64,000 nucleotides of DNA, from contig NC_060904.1 in assembly GCF_014805685.1 (NCBI RefSeq), forward strand, positions 13,658,311-13,722,310. Direction: 5' to 3'. Source of the DNA: Silurus meridionalis (Eukaryota; Chordata; Actinopteri; Siluriformes; Siluridae). The position numbers and the translations under genes are program-made. Positions 29,261 through 41,626 of this stretch are shown here, piece after piece. Positions within the stretch are counted from its first letter, which is position 1. Every line of letters starts with the position of its first letter. The notes beneath the pieces are model-generated. The model saw only the letters and a program-made list of their open reading frames with translations. It did no database searches and was not told the origin of the DNA.

Positions 29261-29994
29261 AAGAAAAGAATGATTAGCCAGTTTATGCCAATCAAATAAT
29301 GATACACAGTGATTCTAGTACGCAAGGAGGGGGGGAAATGTTGTACAGTATCAGTATATGCACAAGCTCAATCCCTTCACCTTTATTTTTATTTGTTTTT
29401 AAATGAGTTAGTTCACATGAATTACGAGTTGGCAATCCGGAGCTTTTGTTTCGATACAGTCTCAAGCTAAATTTAAGACATTTTGCTGAGTCTTACCACA
29501 AATAATATAAGATTGGCCTTGGCCCCGCCCAAATCATCTCAATCATCCCAAAGGGAATTTTTCACCATTTTAGAATCGTGTTCAAATTGCTGACATTTTA
29601 GATTGTGAAAAATTATTATCCAAGCATTACTAATTTTGTACTTAAGAAATTTTGCTTAGTTACATTTAAATAAAAAAATGCTGAATCCTGTTATTAACAT
29701 TCAGACCTCACAAATTTTTCTAATGCTTGACTATTAATTATGATTTTTTTTAAATCCCTATTGCTACCACTGCATGTAGAAAAATCTCTACATAAGTAAA
29801 TCCTTGACTCTGATTGGTTGTAAGACTTTGATTCATTTTCAATACCATTGACATCGGTTTCAACAGAGGTCAAACCTATTTTGAAAGGAGTCTCCAGTGG
29901 GAACAAAAATACAATGTTCCACATTTGGTGACTAAAATAATATTTAAAAATGTAAATTAAATCAAATGGATTAAATGAAGTTAAAACATTTTTA

Positions 29995-30710
29995 GTGCTG
30001 ATAAATTGCTGTGGTATTAGATTCTGGAATGTACCAGAATCTTAATGAATATTAATTTCATACCATAAATACAGGCCTAGCCTGAGTATTTATCAAGCAC
30101 TTATCATCCCATTTAGAAATTGATTTAATATCAATGTACCTGGCAGCCAGAAATGAGTATAAATTATAATGGTTTATTGAAAACCTTACTATAAGATTTG
30201 GATTGGCTTTTTGAACATCCCAATCCACATTTAATCCCCATTTGCTGTTATAATAACCTTCACTGTTCTGCGAAGATGTTTCACTAGATAGAATGTGCTT
30301 ATGGAGATATTTTTCATTCATTCACAAGCGTGTTAGTAAAGTCAGGGTACTGATGTAAGCTGATGAGACCTGGGGTGCAGCCAGAGTTGCAATTGTATTC
30401 CATAGGTGTTCAATAGGGATAAGGGTCAGAGCTCTATAATGGGCCAGTCAGGATCTTCCACTCCAACCCATGTAAAGTCATCTTCATGGAGCTGGCTTTG
30501 TGCACAGGGGCATTGTCACGCTGGAACAGGTTGGAGTCTCCTAGTTCAAGTGAAAGGAAAATTCAATGCTACCACATTGAAAGACCATGTATCCAATACA
30601 ATTGTTTGCAATTTCATGCAGTTTGGGGGTAGAACCACATCTGACTGGAAATGTCAGCAGTCCCAATACTTTTGTAAATATAAAATATAATTTTTTTTGA
30701 GTGCAACAAA
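29995..30710 (-). mobile_element. Tc1-like relic, family of 6183-6475, minus orientation
   Basis: ACCTTCACTGTTCTGCGAAG, AGACCTGGGGTGCAGCC and AGGGGCATTGTCACGCTGGAACAGG are complements of the C-terminal transposase words of this family. A closely parallel relic lies at 47900-48330. Frames are broken throughout. Confidence 0.65.
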
Positions 30711-30899
30711 CTTAAAAACGAGTGTCATAAGCAGTCAATGTATCAGACATTCGAGAAGAAAACATGACTCTTGTTGTCAAATGTCATCCAAAATCTTGCT
30801 CTATAAATCCTCACTTCCTGCTTAACAAACATAAATCCTTATTATTATATACATGTATATTTTCGCTACCTTGTATTTCTTCTTTCCGAACCCCACATT

Positions 30900-31480
30900 A
30901 CTATTAATATGATACAGAACAGCAACATTCTGCCCTGCAGCTCTTGCTCCATCGAACACATGCCATTTCATCATCTCTCCCTGCCTTTTTCCTGGAACTT
31001 TTCCTTCTGAAAATGAGTCTTGCTATTGTATTCGCTCGCTTGCCGTGTGTCACACTTCCCACCTAAGAGAGCAATTATTTCCTCATCCGCTCCGTCTTAT
31101 CGCTCTCAACGATCTGCTCAGAGACACAAGGCGCTTCCATAAATATGGAGACGTTGCCGAGATCCTGTGCGCGGATAGCCACGGGCTTCGGGTGCCAAGG
31201 GACATAACAATGTTTCACTCCTACAGAGAATGTAAATGAATCTCGTCTTTTTATCGTGCACACACACCGATGGTGGGAAGCGATCGCAACAATCGCGGTG
31301 ACAGAAAATACTTTTTTTCCGTTCTTTTTTTCTTTTGGGTTGCGTTGTGTTTTTCCCGCCTGCACGAGTAAGCAAGTGCGACATGATCTCCGTTAATTAA
31401 GACATGAACTTATTTAATTAGGAGTGGAAATAGATTGGAGCCAGGATGTGCTCGGCGGGTGGAAAAAACAACTGAAATCA
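30900..31480. other. Candidate conserved non-coding block
   Basis: Repeat-free, balanced sequence with words such as GATCCTGTGCGCGGATAGCC, GATGGTGGGAAGCGATCGC and TTAATTAGGAGTGG. The 88- and 96-residue minus frames overlap each other and lack domain signs, so coding is unlikely. Confidence 0.35.
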
Positions 31481-31866
31481 TTTAGAAGGTTTTATATCAA
31501 GACACACAAGTCGATCATATTCCGAGAAGAAGAAGCGAAAGACTAATGGGCAGAGTGCCAGATGTTTCAAAAAATCTTTTATATCTCTGATCAGTGCCAT
31601 TTTTTAAGGGTGTGTGTGTATGTGTGTGTGTGTGTGAGGGGGTTTGTGGGGCACATCTATCTGTAGACATGGCCTTCACACACAAGTCAAATATTTTATA
31701 TAACACTGTATTTAAGCTGCAAAAAAATGTACAATTGAAATGATAATGCGAATATAAGTGAATTTGAAAATGTCTATTTGTCACAAACATAGTTATATGA
31801 ACACAACTTTGCGTTGAAATGGTAATCTGATTGGCTGCCCAGAAATTTGTGCATTAGATAAAAGGA

Positions 31867-32165
31867 ACTTCTTCTTCTTCTTTCGGCTTCTCCCATTAGG
31901 GGTCGCCACAGCGGATCCTCCGTCTCCATATGCCACTGTCCTCTACATCTGCCTCTTTAAAACCTGTATGTTTTCCCTCACCACATCCATAAACCACCTC
32001 CTTGATCTTCCTCTTTTCCTCCTTCCTGGAGGCTTCATCCTCAGCATTCTCCTACTGATATACCCCATGTTCCTCCTCTGCACATGTCCAAACCATCTCA
32101 ATCTCATCTCCCTCACCTTGTCTCCAAAACGTCCTACATGCACTGTCCCTCTAATAAACTCATTT
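31867..32165 (-). mobile_element. 5'-truncated LINE, same family as 16677-17327
   Basis: The minus frame 31943-32206 reads NEFIRGTVHVG, EMRLRWFGHVQRRN, RRMLRMKPPGRRKRGR, the last segment of the LINE polyprotein. The 3' end CCCCTAATGGGAGAAGCCG and (GAA)n tail match the intron 3 copy. Homology stops near 32165 on the 5' side, where the copy is truncated. Confidence 0.8.
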
Positions 32166-32504
32166 CTAAAATATATAAGAGGAACTATAAATATTATAAA
32201 TATCAAATTACAGAAAATATGAAAAAATGAAAGAAAATAGGAGAAGATATATTAGATAATGACAAAGTAATTTTTAAAAAAATAGTGCAAAAAAATGAAG
32301 ATGTTCAAAAGAGGGCATAATCTTGGCGAAGGGTCCAGAAAGGCGTCCTAAAGCAGCGGCGCCATCTTGGATCTTGGGATTTGGTCACTGATATTACATG
32401 CATATGGCTTTATAGCTTGTAGCCTGAATAGCAGTAATATGTATTGAACTGTATTGTACTATACATGGGCTTGTTTCTAGGTTTATCTTGTACAATTGAG
32501 AAAT

Positions 32505-32665
32505 GTGGTTTCTTGAGTGATTAAGATTGGACTTCTGATCTCAACACCACAAAGGCACAATGCTGGGCCTCAGAGAAAGACCTTCAACCTTCAAATGCTC
32601 AGTTGTATAAATGAGATAATTGTAAGTCACTTTGGATAAGAGCAAATGCCAGGACTATTTATTAA
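32505..32665 (+). repeat. tRNA-derived SINE, diverged
   Basis: TCTTGAGTGATTAAGATTGGACTTCTG is a degenerate tRNA-like head, followed by AATGCTGGGCCTCAGAGAAAGACC and a GGATAAGAGCAAATGCCAG tail as in the other copies. Confidence 0.55.
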
Positions 32666-32970
32666 AGTTTCATGAAACTCTGAAAGCTGAACTGCATTAG
32701 TTAAGCAGATTACAGAGTACAATATAGTACAGTTTCGTAAAATGCTAATTTAATTTCACTCAAGCTTAATAGGAAAAGATTTGGGCATCTCTGGTTTAAA
32801 GGAACTGATTACCCCCCAAAAATTTTGTTCCAAGCGAATATTCTTTTCTTCACATAAAATCTGATATTTTAAATTATATATTTGACCGTATTATGAAAAG
32901 CATTGATAACTAAAAAAGATGCACATTTTTGGTTTAATGAATAAACATACTTCAAGATATTTTATCATAT

Positions 32971-32971
<1 letters not shown>

Positions 32972-33041
<70 letters not shown>

Positions 33042-33042
33042 T
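32972..33042. repeat. (TG)n microsatellite
   Basis: About 34 TG units with one TTTG interruption. Confidence 0.95.
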
Positions 33043-33849
33043 GTGCTGTGCAAACTTTTTTGAGTGAACTATGACTTTTAATATTATTTTTCGGAGATTT
33101 ATTAGAAAGAATAAGTGCAGTCATTAGAGAATCACTGCATCTATAATCACAATAAGCCAATAAATGAATAAATTATTTACAAGTTCAAGTATTAACAATA
33201 TTGTACAGTTCTGGTATTCACAGTATTTAGTTACACTTCATAACAAGTTGTTTGCTTTAATGAAAACGTATTGATCATTAATATAATACAAACTTATAGT
33301 GTGCGTCTGAAAAAAACATATTATTGTCCTCTGTTTCTTTCTGCAGTGGAGTAATGTACCAGACAACTAAATAACTAAAATAACTGCTAAAGAAAACATT
33401 TATAACGATTTTATACACTCGAGATGACGATTATGAACTTTGACCCATGCTGTGATTGGCTGGATATTAGTTCACCCACACCCCTTCGATTGGATACCCA
33501 CATATTTAATAGAAGAGAAATACGTATGATTTTTTTTGGTGTGCTCAGTATGCTTGAAAAAAGTGCATGGAACAAAATCATCCTAATTTCAAAGTGAAGT
33601 GGGGACATTTCCCACACATCCCCCCTGGCTGCTGTGCCCGATGTCTGTGATAATGTTTTATTAATTCTTTAATAACAAGAATTTTCTTTATTGATCATAA
33701 TGCAATTTATTTTATTTATTAGATTACATCAAAAATTTTTTTTACAAAAATCATTACAAATCTTAAAAATAATCATCTTTATGATGCGTTATAAACCTTT
33801 CCCATGGTTGAATGCTTGATTCTGATTGGTCAGAAGCTGTGAATTCATA

Positions 33850-34160
33850 TTCTCCAATAGCAGCTAAATCACCAGCTTAATACATCATGGTTCCTATGGT
33901 AACAGCTGGTTTAGGGCTGCAATTGCCATGAACAAATTGGCATTCAAGTGTCCATCAGGGAACAGTTGAGAACCTCAATAATGATGAAACTATAATGAAT
34001 GGACATTCGGTGTCACCCAGATGAGGATGTGTTCCATTTTGTGTCAGGGGTTTCTCAGGGATTTTTTCTCTTACCATCTCAAGGAGATTTTTTTTGCCAC
34101 TGTCACCAGTTTGGTTCTGCTAACTGTGTCATTTTTGTAGAGTTTTCAGTTTTAAAGATT
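33850..34160 (+). mobile_element. Dispersed repeat fragment related to 60726-61251
   Basis: GAGAACCTCAATAATGATGAAACTATAATGAATGGACATTCGGTGTCACCCAGATGA aligns word by word with 60970-61040, and TACCATCTCAAGG with the following block. It is the body of a fish retroposon whose 3' end reads ACAATGTCTGTTGTTATAAGC. Confidence 0.5.
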
Positions 34161-34589
34161 TTGCACAACAGAAAATTATTTATGACTTTGTGCTTTCTTT
34201 GTAACATGAAAAGAGAATGAGATAAAGGGAGAAAGAGAGAGAAAAAGAGAAGAAAAATTAAAGAATGAAAAAATGCTTTTGGGGGAATAACTGTTTATTG
34301 CTTTTTAACACAAGCGATAACAGGACCTTGCAGATTTTCGACAACCTAACACATATCTATAAACGAATAAAATGTGTCATTGTACATCAGATAAACAAAT
34401 GTTGGCAAGTGTGAAAACGAAAAAAACATTTCAGGAAGGGCTTTTTTTAATCCAAACGTATAGAAGTATAAAGGTATTTATATCCTACTGTACCCAAACG
34501 GCTGCGTAAATCCTGTTACAACAATTCTGCTCTTCTTTGCTGCCCACCAGAAATATATCAAACGTAAACTATTCCCTAATGTAAACTCC

Positions 34590-34990
34590 CCTCCAGAATC
34601 TGCATTTCTCTATCTCTCGGTTTTGAACGTCTCTCCATCCCGTTACAGCATGCTGGTGAGAGTGTGAGCTTTAATGCTTTGGGTTGTCGCCTGCTCCACA
34701 ATTCCCAGCAAGCTTTGAAAACATGTAAGTCCCTTCCTAAATTGCTTCCCCAGGCCCGGCTAGTCTTGAGATTGGCTGCGAGTGTGAAAGGAAAAGAAAA
34801 CGCTGGCTGCTCGATGCAAGCGAATCGTCGCGGGAGAGATCGGCTCAAAAAAAAAAAAAACACAAAAAAGGGCAACAAAACAAGGCCACTATATTTAACT
34901 AAATCTCCAGCTTACTGCCGAGAGCTCGTGATAATGATATCCTCTTAACAAGCTCGAGCATGGCATTACAGCCTGAGTGATGATTTCAGC
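34590..34990. other. Candidate conserved non-coding block
   Basis: Balanced, repeat-free sequence (GGGTTGTCGCCTGCTCC, AATCGTCGCGGGAGAG). Opposed frames of 100 and 94 residues cover the same bases, which argues for neither being coding. Confidence 0.3.
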
Positions 34991-35035
34991 CGACATGCAC
35001 GGTAAAAAAAAAAAAAAAGAGTATCAACCAACACA

Positions 35036-35037
<2 letters not shown>

Positions 35038-35072
<35 letters not shown>
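35038..35072. repeat. (TC)n microsatellite
   Basis: About 17 CT units, followed by further pyrimidine-rich sequence to 35115. Confidence 0.9.
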
Positions 35073-35074
<2 letters not shown>

Positions 35075-35489
35075 TCACTTACTCTTTTCCTGTCTCTCTC
35101 TTGCTCTCTCTGTGTGTCTTTTCATAACACTGTAACTGTGCAGTAAACATTACTGGACCTCTGCCACATAATGTAATCTGTGCTGTTTATTAGAGCGCCA
35201 TTGTAAACACGGATCTGAAAAGGACATTGAAATGTGTTTACTCAGAGCGAGATGACCTTTAGTGGGATGATGCCAGTCAAGAACAGGTGTCGCTTCTGCC
35301 AACTAATAATCCATCTTCAGCTGACATAATAAGCTTAACCAGCCTTCTCTCATCTCTTTCCCATCCGTTCCTCATCTCATCCTCCTTTCTTCCTCAGCCG
35401 TTCCTCATCTCTTCCTCCAGGACCATGTGTGATTCTGTGAAACTATTCTGTTCTACTGCTAATTTGTACTGGGACTAATTTATTGTAGT

Positions 35490-36170
35490 GATTGCGAGAG
35501 AGAGACGATAAAAGAAAAGAAGATGAGGGGAGAAAAAGGAGATTACTGAAAAAGAGTAGGGCAAAAGAGAAGAGAAAAGAAAAAAAAGGAGGAGAAAATT
35601 AAGAAAATTAAAGATAAGTGTTTAGAATAAAGTAAGAATAAAGACAATTTAAAAAGGTAATTAGTAAACAAAAACAAAAAAAATTAAATAAAACAGAAGA
35701 TAAGAAAAAGAAAAGAAAAGTAAGAAGAGACAATACAAGACAAGGCAATAGACAAGAGAAGAAAAAGGAAAATGAGATGACAAAAGACTGAAGAAAAGTA
35801 ATCAAAGAAACTAAAAAAAAAACAAAAGAAAAAAGAAATGAGATTTAAAAGAAAAAGAGGAGAAAATAGTTTGACAAAAATTTAAAAGAAAATAAATAAA
35901 AAGAAAGATGAACAAACTAAAAAAGAAAATAAAGCAAGAGAAGAGAAGAGAAGAGGAGAAGAGAAGAGAAGAGAAGAGAGAGAAGAGAAGAGAAGAGAAG
36001 AAGAGAAGAGAAGAGAAGAGAAGAGAAGAGAAGAGAAGAGAAGAGAAGGACATATAGTACAAGGAAAAAGGACAGGAAAGAATTTCAGGTTTTTGAAGAA
36101 TTCGAGGAATAAGAGACCTATCAATTAAAGAAAGGGGGGAAAATTAGGAGAAGGTGGGAAGAAAAATCAT
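35490..36170. repeat. Long polypurine tract with (AGAAG)n core
   Basis: Nearly 700 nt in which the plus strand is overwhelmingly A and G. The core at 35935-36048 is built from GAGAAGA repeats. The long hydrophobic frames on the minus strand (LFSSLLF repeats) are artefacts of this composition. Confidence 0.9.
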
Positions 36171-36642
36171 GTTAGAAAGTTGACAAACATAAGATCTTAA
36201 ATGGTTTTAAGAAATTTCAGATCTCATCCTAGAAGATTTGACTAAATCATGGTAGATCTTTTTGCATTATACAGATGTAAGAAAAGCTGGAAAGGCTTGG
36301 TGGCATATGCCATTGCAGGTCATACGACACAGTAATAACTGAATTTTCAAAATGGACCAAATTAAAAGATTGTTGCTATTTTGTCTTCTGGGCTGTCAAA
36401 TGTAAATGTTGTAAGGGACTTCTAAAGGATGATAAACACTAAATAAGACACAAATTAATAACAATTTTTTAACAATTATTCTGTTGAAACGTTGACACCT
36501 CATACTACCACTACCCCCAGCTCTTAATGTACAGTATTATGTTGCCTTCCTTGAGAATGAATGAATCAATAAATGTTTGAACCTTTAAATGTACCTTATT
36601 AGTACCTCATTTGTCCTGCAGTTGGAAAGGGGTCAGATTTTC

Positions 36643-36900
36643 AGATTAGATTAGATTAGATTAGATTAGATTAGATTAGATTAGATTAGATTAGATTTAA
36701 CTTCATTGTCATTGTGCAAGATACATGTACAGAGCCAATGAAATGCAGTTAGCATCTATCCAGAAGTGCATAAGTGGCATATTAACAATAAATATCAGTA
36801 AGAAAAATAGGGTATGCAGAATATGCAGAGAATATGCAAATATGCAGACGTTGCATTTGGAGAACATTAATGGGCAGTTTTATTATTTGGGACAATCAAA
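36643..36900. mobile_element. (ATTAG)n tract with attached dispersed repeat
   Basis: About 11 ATTAG units are followed by TTTAACTTCATTGTCATTGTGC and CCAATGAAATGCAGTTAGC. The same junction occurs at 39866-39940, so the pentamer is the terminal tail of a mobile element read on the minus strand. The 60-residue frame is incidental. Confidence 0.6.
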
Positions 36901-37423
36901 GGCTTAATGACCAACTATCACGCAATATATAACTTGGTCATCCAGGTAATAACACTTTTTTTTAAGAATTAAGCAAATATCAACTGTTAAATAGATTATT
37001 TTGTGGATTATATGTGAACATCTGCTATGTTATAATAATAAAATTAATAGCTAATTTAGGATAACACTGATTTAAAGAAATAAATGCAATTTTCATGATC
37101 CCTCTTAATTATTGTTTTTAATTACAAAAATTTTGCAAATTTTGCAAGGCACTAGGTATGTAAATCTATGACCTGAATTGGGGAAACATTCAGGCCCACC
37201 AAGTACTACTTCCAGACTAGACTGCCATCAGTATGAAGCAGATATTTTAGCATCACTATTCCAGGATCTTCACACACTTTTTTCTCCTATTTTAGGACTC
37301 GACCTTAAGGTGTACCACCTATAGGTGTCTCAATGGAGCAACAGAAAAGAGTTCACACTATCCTGTTGCATTTTAAGTCCCCACAACGTAAGGATTTGTG
37401 AACAGGTCCCTACAATGTATACA

Positions 37424-37424
37424 A

Positions 37425-37476
<52 letters not shown>
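37424..37476. repeat. (GT)n microsatellite
   Basis: About 26 GT units, with a GTCCCTACAATGTA word on each side of the tract (37406 and 37610), suggesting a duplicated flank. Confidence 0.9.
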
Positions 37477-37949
37477 ATTACCTTATACCCAGTGTATCAG
37501 GTCATAACTATTTTTATGTCGCATTAAGATTTTTCTAGGGGAATTGAGATCATGTTTAAAATTGTATTTGTCCATGATTTGTTTTAGACATACAACACCT
37601 TCCAAAGGGGGTCCCTACAATGTAAGGATTTGTCAGGATGTGCCCACAATGTATAAAAACATTGTGTGTGTGTGTGTCTGTTTATGTGTGGGTATAGAAT
37701 AGTTTTCCCTACATCCTTCCTGCTATAGCAATGATAAGACCCCATGATATACTTATACTAATAGTTCCATAACTGCTAACATGGCATGTGAAAACCGTTG
37801 ATTCTCCTGGCATGCAATTGTTTCACAGTCACCAAACACTTCTTTCATCACTGTAATAATCCCAATAGTAAAATACTTACATCTAGGTGTACGAAACATT
37901 CTCCTGTCTCCTCATCAATTATTTTCAGCCCAGTTCTTAAAACTGGAAC

Positions 37950-38570
37950 TAGCCTATGTTGATGATGAGTGACGATAGTGACACGGTATTAAGAATTGTG
38001 AGTGCTCTGCGGACAGCGACGCTGACTGACATGCCACGATAGTAAGATCTAGCAGGTGCGTTTTTGACGAACATTCCTCTGATCTGAACACCAGCCCGCT
38101 TGTCCTCTTAGCACCCTCCATAATAAGCGGCTTCAAAGATCAGTATGTGTGCTAGCCTCACGATAAAATCTGGAGTCCCTCTTTTCCTTTTTATAATGCC
38201 CCCCCTCTCTTTTGCTTGCTTTCTCTGCTCTTAGTTTTCTTAAGAAAATGTCAGTCTAATCGCATCGTAATGCTTTGATAATGGGCTCTTTTTACATGGG
38301 CAAAGAGCACTCACTTCACTGTTTTTAAGCACCAGAATGGGGGGAAAGAAATGAATAAACGGGGGGGGTGGAAAAAAAATCAATTTCGCATTCGAGCTTC
38401 CTTTCACAGTGTTTCTGTTTGACCTCACTCGACAGGCCCTTAATTGTTTCACATAAAGACGTAGGGAGATCAGACAGCTCGCTGTACGTACGTGCGCTCA
38501 GCAAAGTAGTGCTAGAGTGCTCTTTAGAAAAAAAGAAAAAGAAAACGGAGGACAGGGATGAAAAAATGTG
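37950..38570. other. Candidate conserved non-coding block
   Basis: Repeat-free sequence with balanced composition, TAATCGCATCGTAATGC at 38258 and GTACGTACGTGCGCTC at 38485. No ORF above 110 residues and no splice pattern. Confidence 0.3.
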
Positions 38571-39664
38571 ACGCTTGAGTAAAGTGGTAGTTAGTAAAAT
38601 GTTGATGTTCAGCACATTTTTTATTTTTTTTTTTACAGAAAATATAAACATCATGTTCCATCATTCCATTGCCAGCCTTTCTTCTGATTTTCTTTCTTTG
38701 TTGAAATGAATAAGAAAAAGAAAGACGCTGCTTTATAACTGGACACTGACACTGGAGATTCCTTCCAAATGTGAAAGAAAATGTACTCCTTACAAAAGGC
38801 TCCACTATAGAAACGAATAAAGGGTACATCTTAGATTATGTCAGATCTTCCATACAAGTCCCTGTAAGGAGGTTGTTGCTATAGAAATGATAATATACTT
38901 AAGAACCTTTACTTTAATATAAACCTAGGATTTGAAATACAACCCGGAAAATAAAGCAGCTTCTGTACTCACAGACTTGAAAATTTTTTAAAAGAAAGAA
39001 TATTTTATACACTTACATTAATAAGAAGCTTTTTTCTGGAGAAAAAAAAATGTTCTGGAGAATTCCTTTGTTCATTCATTTTAAATGTATGGACAGGATT
39101 AACCTTGAATGATAAGTCAATTATAACATACATACACATTCATATTTACTTGCATTGTTCTGGGAGGTGTGTGGAAACTGGAGAGCTCAGATGAAACCCA
39201 TGTGAACAATAATGCATGTAACAGACAGTAACTCAGTAGACTGTAGCTCAGGATCAAACCCTGGAGCTTTTAGGAGGCAATACGACAAAAGAATTTAATT
39301 ATGGAATAAACATTTTTTTTAAACAAAAGAAACCTGGATTTTTTTAAGAAAAAAAGAGAAAGAAGACTGAACAAAAAATCTTTTGTTTATTTATTTATTT
39401 GTTGATTCATTGAAACTTTAGACCCTTACCCCTATCCAGTGGGGGAATTTCATCACTTAGAAATTCTGATTCAACTACTGATAAAGATGCTGCTGATGGT
39501 CCGACATCTATTGCAATAAAATATTTGAGATTACTATGGAAGCAGAACTTGGAACCAGAAACAATAAGGAATGAATTTAGACTGCAATTAACACACGTCT
39601 CCATCAGTGACAAATTAATAACTTTTATGTAAATTAATTTCCTGGTTACACAATTGCAAATTTC

Positions 39665-40130
39665 TATTTAGCCATATGTGGTACTTCCTCAAACGGTTAA
39701 CACAAAGATGAAAGAACACAATTGTATATGATGCCATTGGGTGTGTTAGCATTCACTTTTCCCTTCACTATCTAAACATGGAGACCCGAACCTGTTCCAG
39801 CATGATAGTGCTCCTGTGCACAAAAACAGCCAGATGTGCTTAACATGGGTTAGAATGGAAGACCTTTAGATTAGATTAGATTAGATTCAACTTTATTGTC
39901 ATTACACATGTACAAGTACAAGGCAACGAAATGCAGTGGATGAATCGAAAGACTACACCCCAGACTTTTTATCTCACCTACATCAATACCTAACTTAACT
40001 AATGCCCTTTTGCCTGAAATCTCCATAAGCAAACTCTATAATCTACCCAAAAGCGTGGAGGTTATGAGATGTTCAAAAAGCAACGAATCTTATGTTCAGG
40101 TGTTCACAAAGTTTTGTACCAAAAATGTTA
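39665..40130 (+). mobile_element. Tc1-like relic interrupted by an (ATTAG)-tailed insertion
   Basis: AACCTGTTCCAGCATGATAGTG to AGAATGGAAGACCTT is the family of 6183-6475. At 39866-39940 a foreign segment (TTAGATTAGATTAGATTCAA, TTTATTGTCATTACACATG) replaces the expected bases. The Tc1 sequence resumes at GATGAATCGAAAGACTACACC and runs to GGTGTTCACAAAG. Confidence 0.65.
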
Positions 40131-40199
40131 TAGAAAAGTATGTATCCTAATTTGTGACATGTAAAGAGTGTGTATTGTGAGGAAGGAAAAGCTCAGCTG

Positions 40200-40380
40200 A
40201 AACTAAACAGAGATCATTTATATATGTTTGAAATCACAGGCTCACCTTCTGGGCAAAGTTCTCCCCCTTTCCATCCGTCCTGTCAATCAAAATGACGGAC
40301 ATGGCGGATTGGAGATGCACAGAGGCTGCCGTCAGCCACCATCACCATCATCCTCTTTAATGATGGAGCTGAGTATGCAT

Positions 40381-40428
<48 letters not shown>

Positions 40429-40700
40429 ATGTGTGTGTGTGCATGCATGCCAACCAGAGCAATAATGAGCAACTTGACATGGCTGCATTATTATCCATTA
40501 GGGCCATGCTGTGTGTGCGGATAGAGACTGTGTCCCTTGGTTATTTTTTATTCTGTAAAGCAGGAACAGAGGTGAAGGATGGCGAGCGGTGAGGGTTTTC
40601 CTCCGAGGCCCCGGCGGTGCTGTGTGGCACCACTGTGACAGCGATATTTCTGTCAAATTAAACAGAGATTATGTCGACGATATCATCTGGCATTTTGTGA
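40200..40700. other. Candidate conserved non-coding block split by a GT tract
   Basis: Balanced sequence with ATGACGGACATGGCGG and CCGTCAGCCACCATCACC lies on one side of a (GT)n tract at 40384-40442, and AACTTGACATGGCTGC with TTATTATCCATTAGGGCC on the other. No coding evidence. Confidence 0.3.
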
Positions 40701-40917
40701 CACGTAGAGCAATTTTTCAGAACCAGTCTGGATACATTAACCACAAATGACCTTTTTTTTCTCTCTCTCTCTCTTTCCAACCACCCCCTCCTCCTCCTCC
40801 TCTCTCTTTTTTTGTTATGTTACAAACATGGTGGAAAATGCCTCTAGTATAAAAACAATGTAGTCAGGACTGAGCTAAACCTAAAACTGAAATAAAACCA
40901 GAATGGCAGAGATTAGA

Positions 40918-40920
40918 TTG

Positions 40921-40968
<48 letters not shown>

Positions 40969-40984
40969 TATATATATATATATA

Positions 40985-41049
<65 letters not shown>
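40918..41049. repeat. (TAA)n-(TA)n-(TTA)n symmetric array
   Basis: About 15 TAA units, about 11 TA units and about 20 TTA units follow one another. The left and right arms are complementary, so the tract is a near-perfect inverted repeat able to fold into a long hairpin. Confidence 0.9.
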
Positions 41050-41050
<1 letters not shown>

Positions 41051-41099
41051 ATGATGGTTGACCACTATTTTTTTATTTTATTTACTAATGCATTAGACA

Positions 41100-41355
41100 G
41101 TTCTACTTCTTACCCCAATTTTAGTAGTTGTTTTAGTTGTTTACTTGACTAATATATTGACCCTTCTAAAACAGAGTAACATGTTTTCCTCAACCACAGG
41201 ATAATAGTTGAAATAGTTAGACAAGCAATGAGAAGCTAATCACTGCATCAGTTAGAGTTTCATAAATTGTTGCCATATGAAATATACTAATCACCACAGT
41301 AATTATCCGATGGAAGACATATACCTATTTGTTTAGCTACATCCAGGTAATAATA
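41100..41355 (-). mobile_element. Tc1-like fragment, family of 5011-5662
   Basis: CCCAATTTTAGTAGTTGTTT, ACATGTTTTCCTCAACCACAGGAT and CAGTAATTATCCGATGG match the intron 8 element word for word with substitutions. Only the 5' third of the transposon is present; the terminal inverted repeat is lost. Confidence 0.65.
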
Positions 41356-41626
41356 ATGTTATTTTTAAAACTGAACATGAATATGAAATGCATAATGACG
41401 ATGAGGTTTCAATATTTCTGTGTTTTTATCACAGCACAGCATCTATGTTTTAGAGTACTGTCATGAAAAAAAGCGTTAAAATCGGTCAGCAGTTTTATTT
41501 TTAGAGCTGGCACAAAAAGTGAGAGGCAAACAGCAAAATAACATAGCAAACTTTTACAAGTAGGTCAGCTCTGATGCTGACTTATGCTGCTGCGAGCTCA
41601 ATTACAATTCTACACAAAAAACTCAA

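Noticed and set aside
35811..36124. Hydrophobic, signal-peptide-like frames on the minus strand
   Set aside because: They result from the polypurine tract; FSSLLF repeats are its complement in translation.
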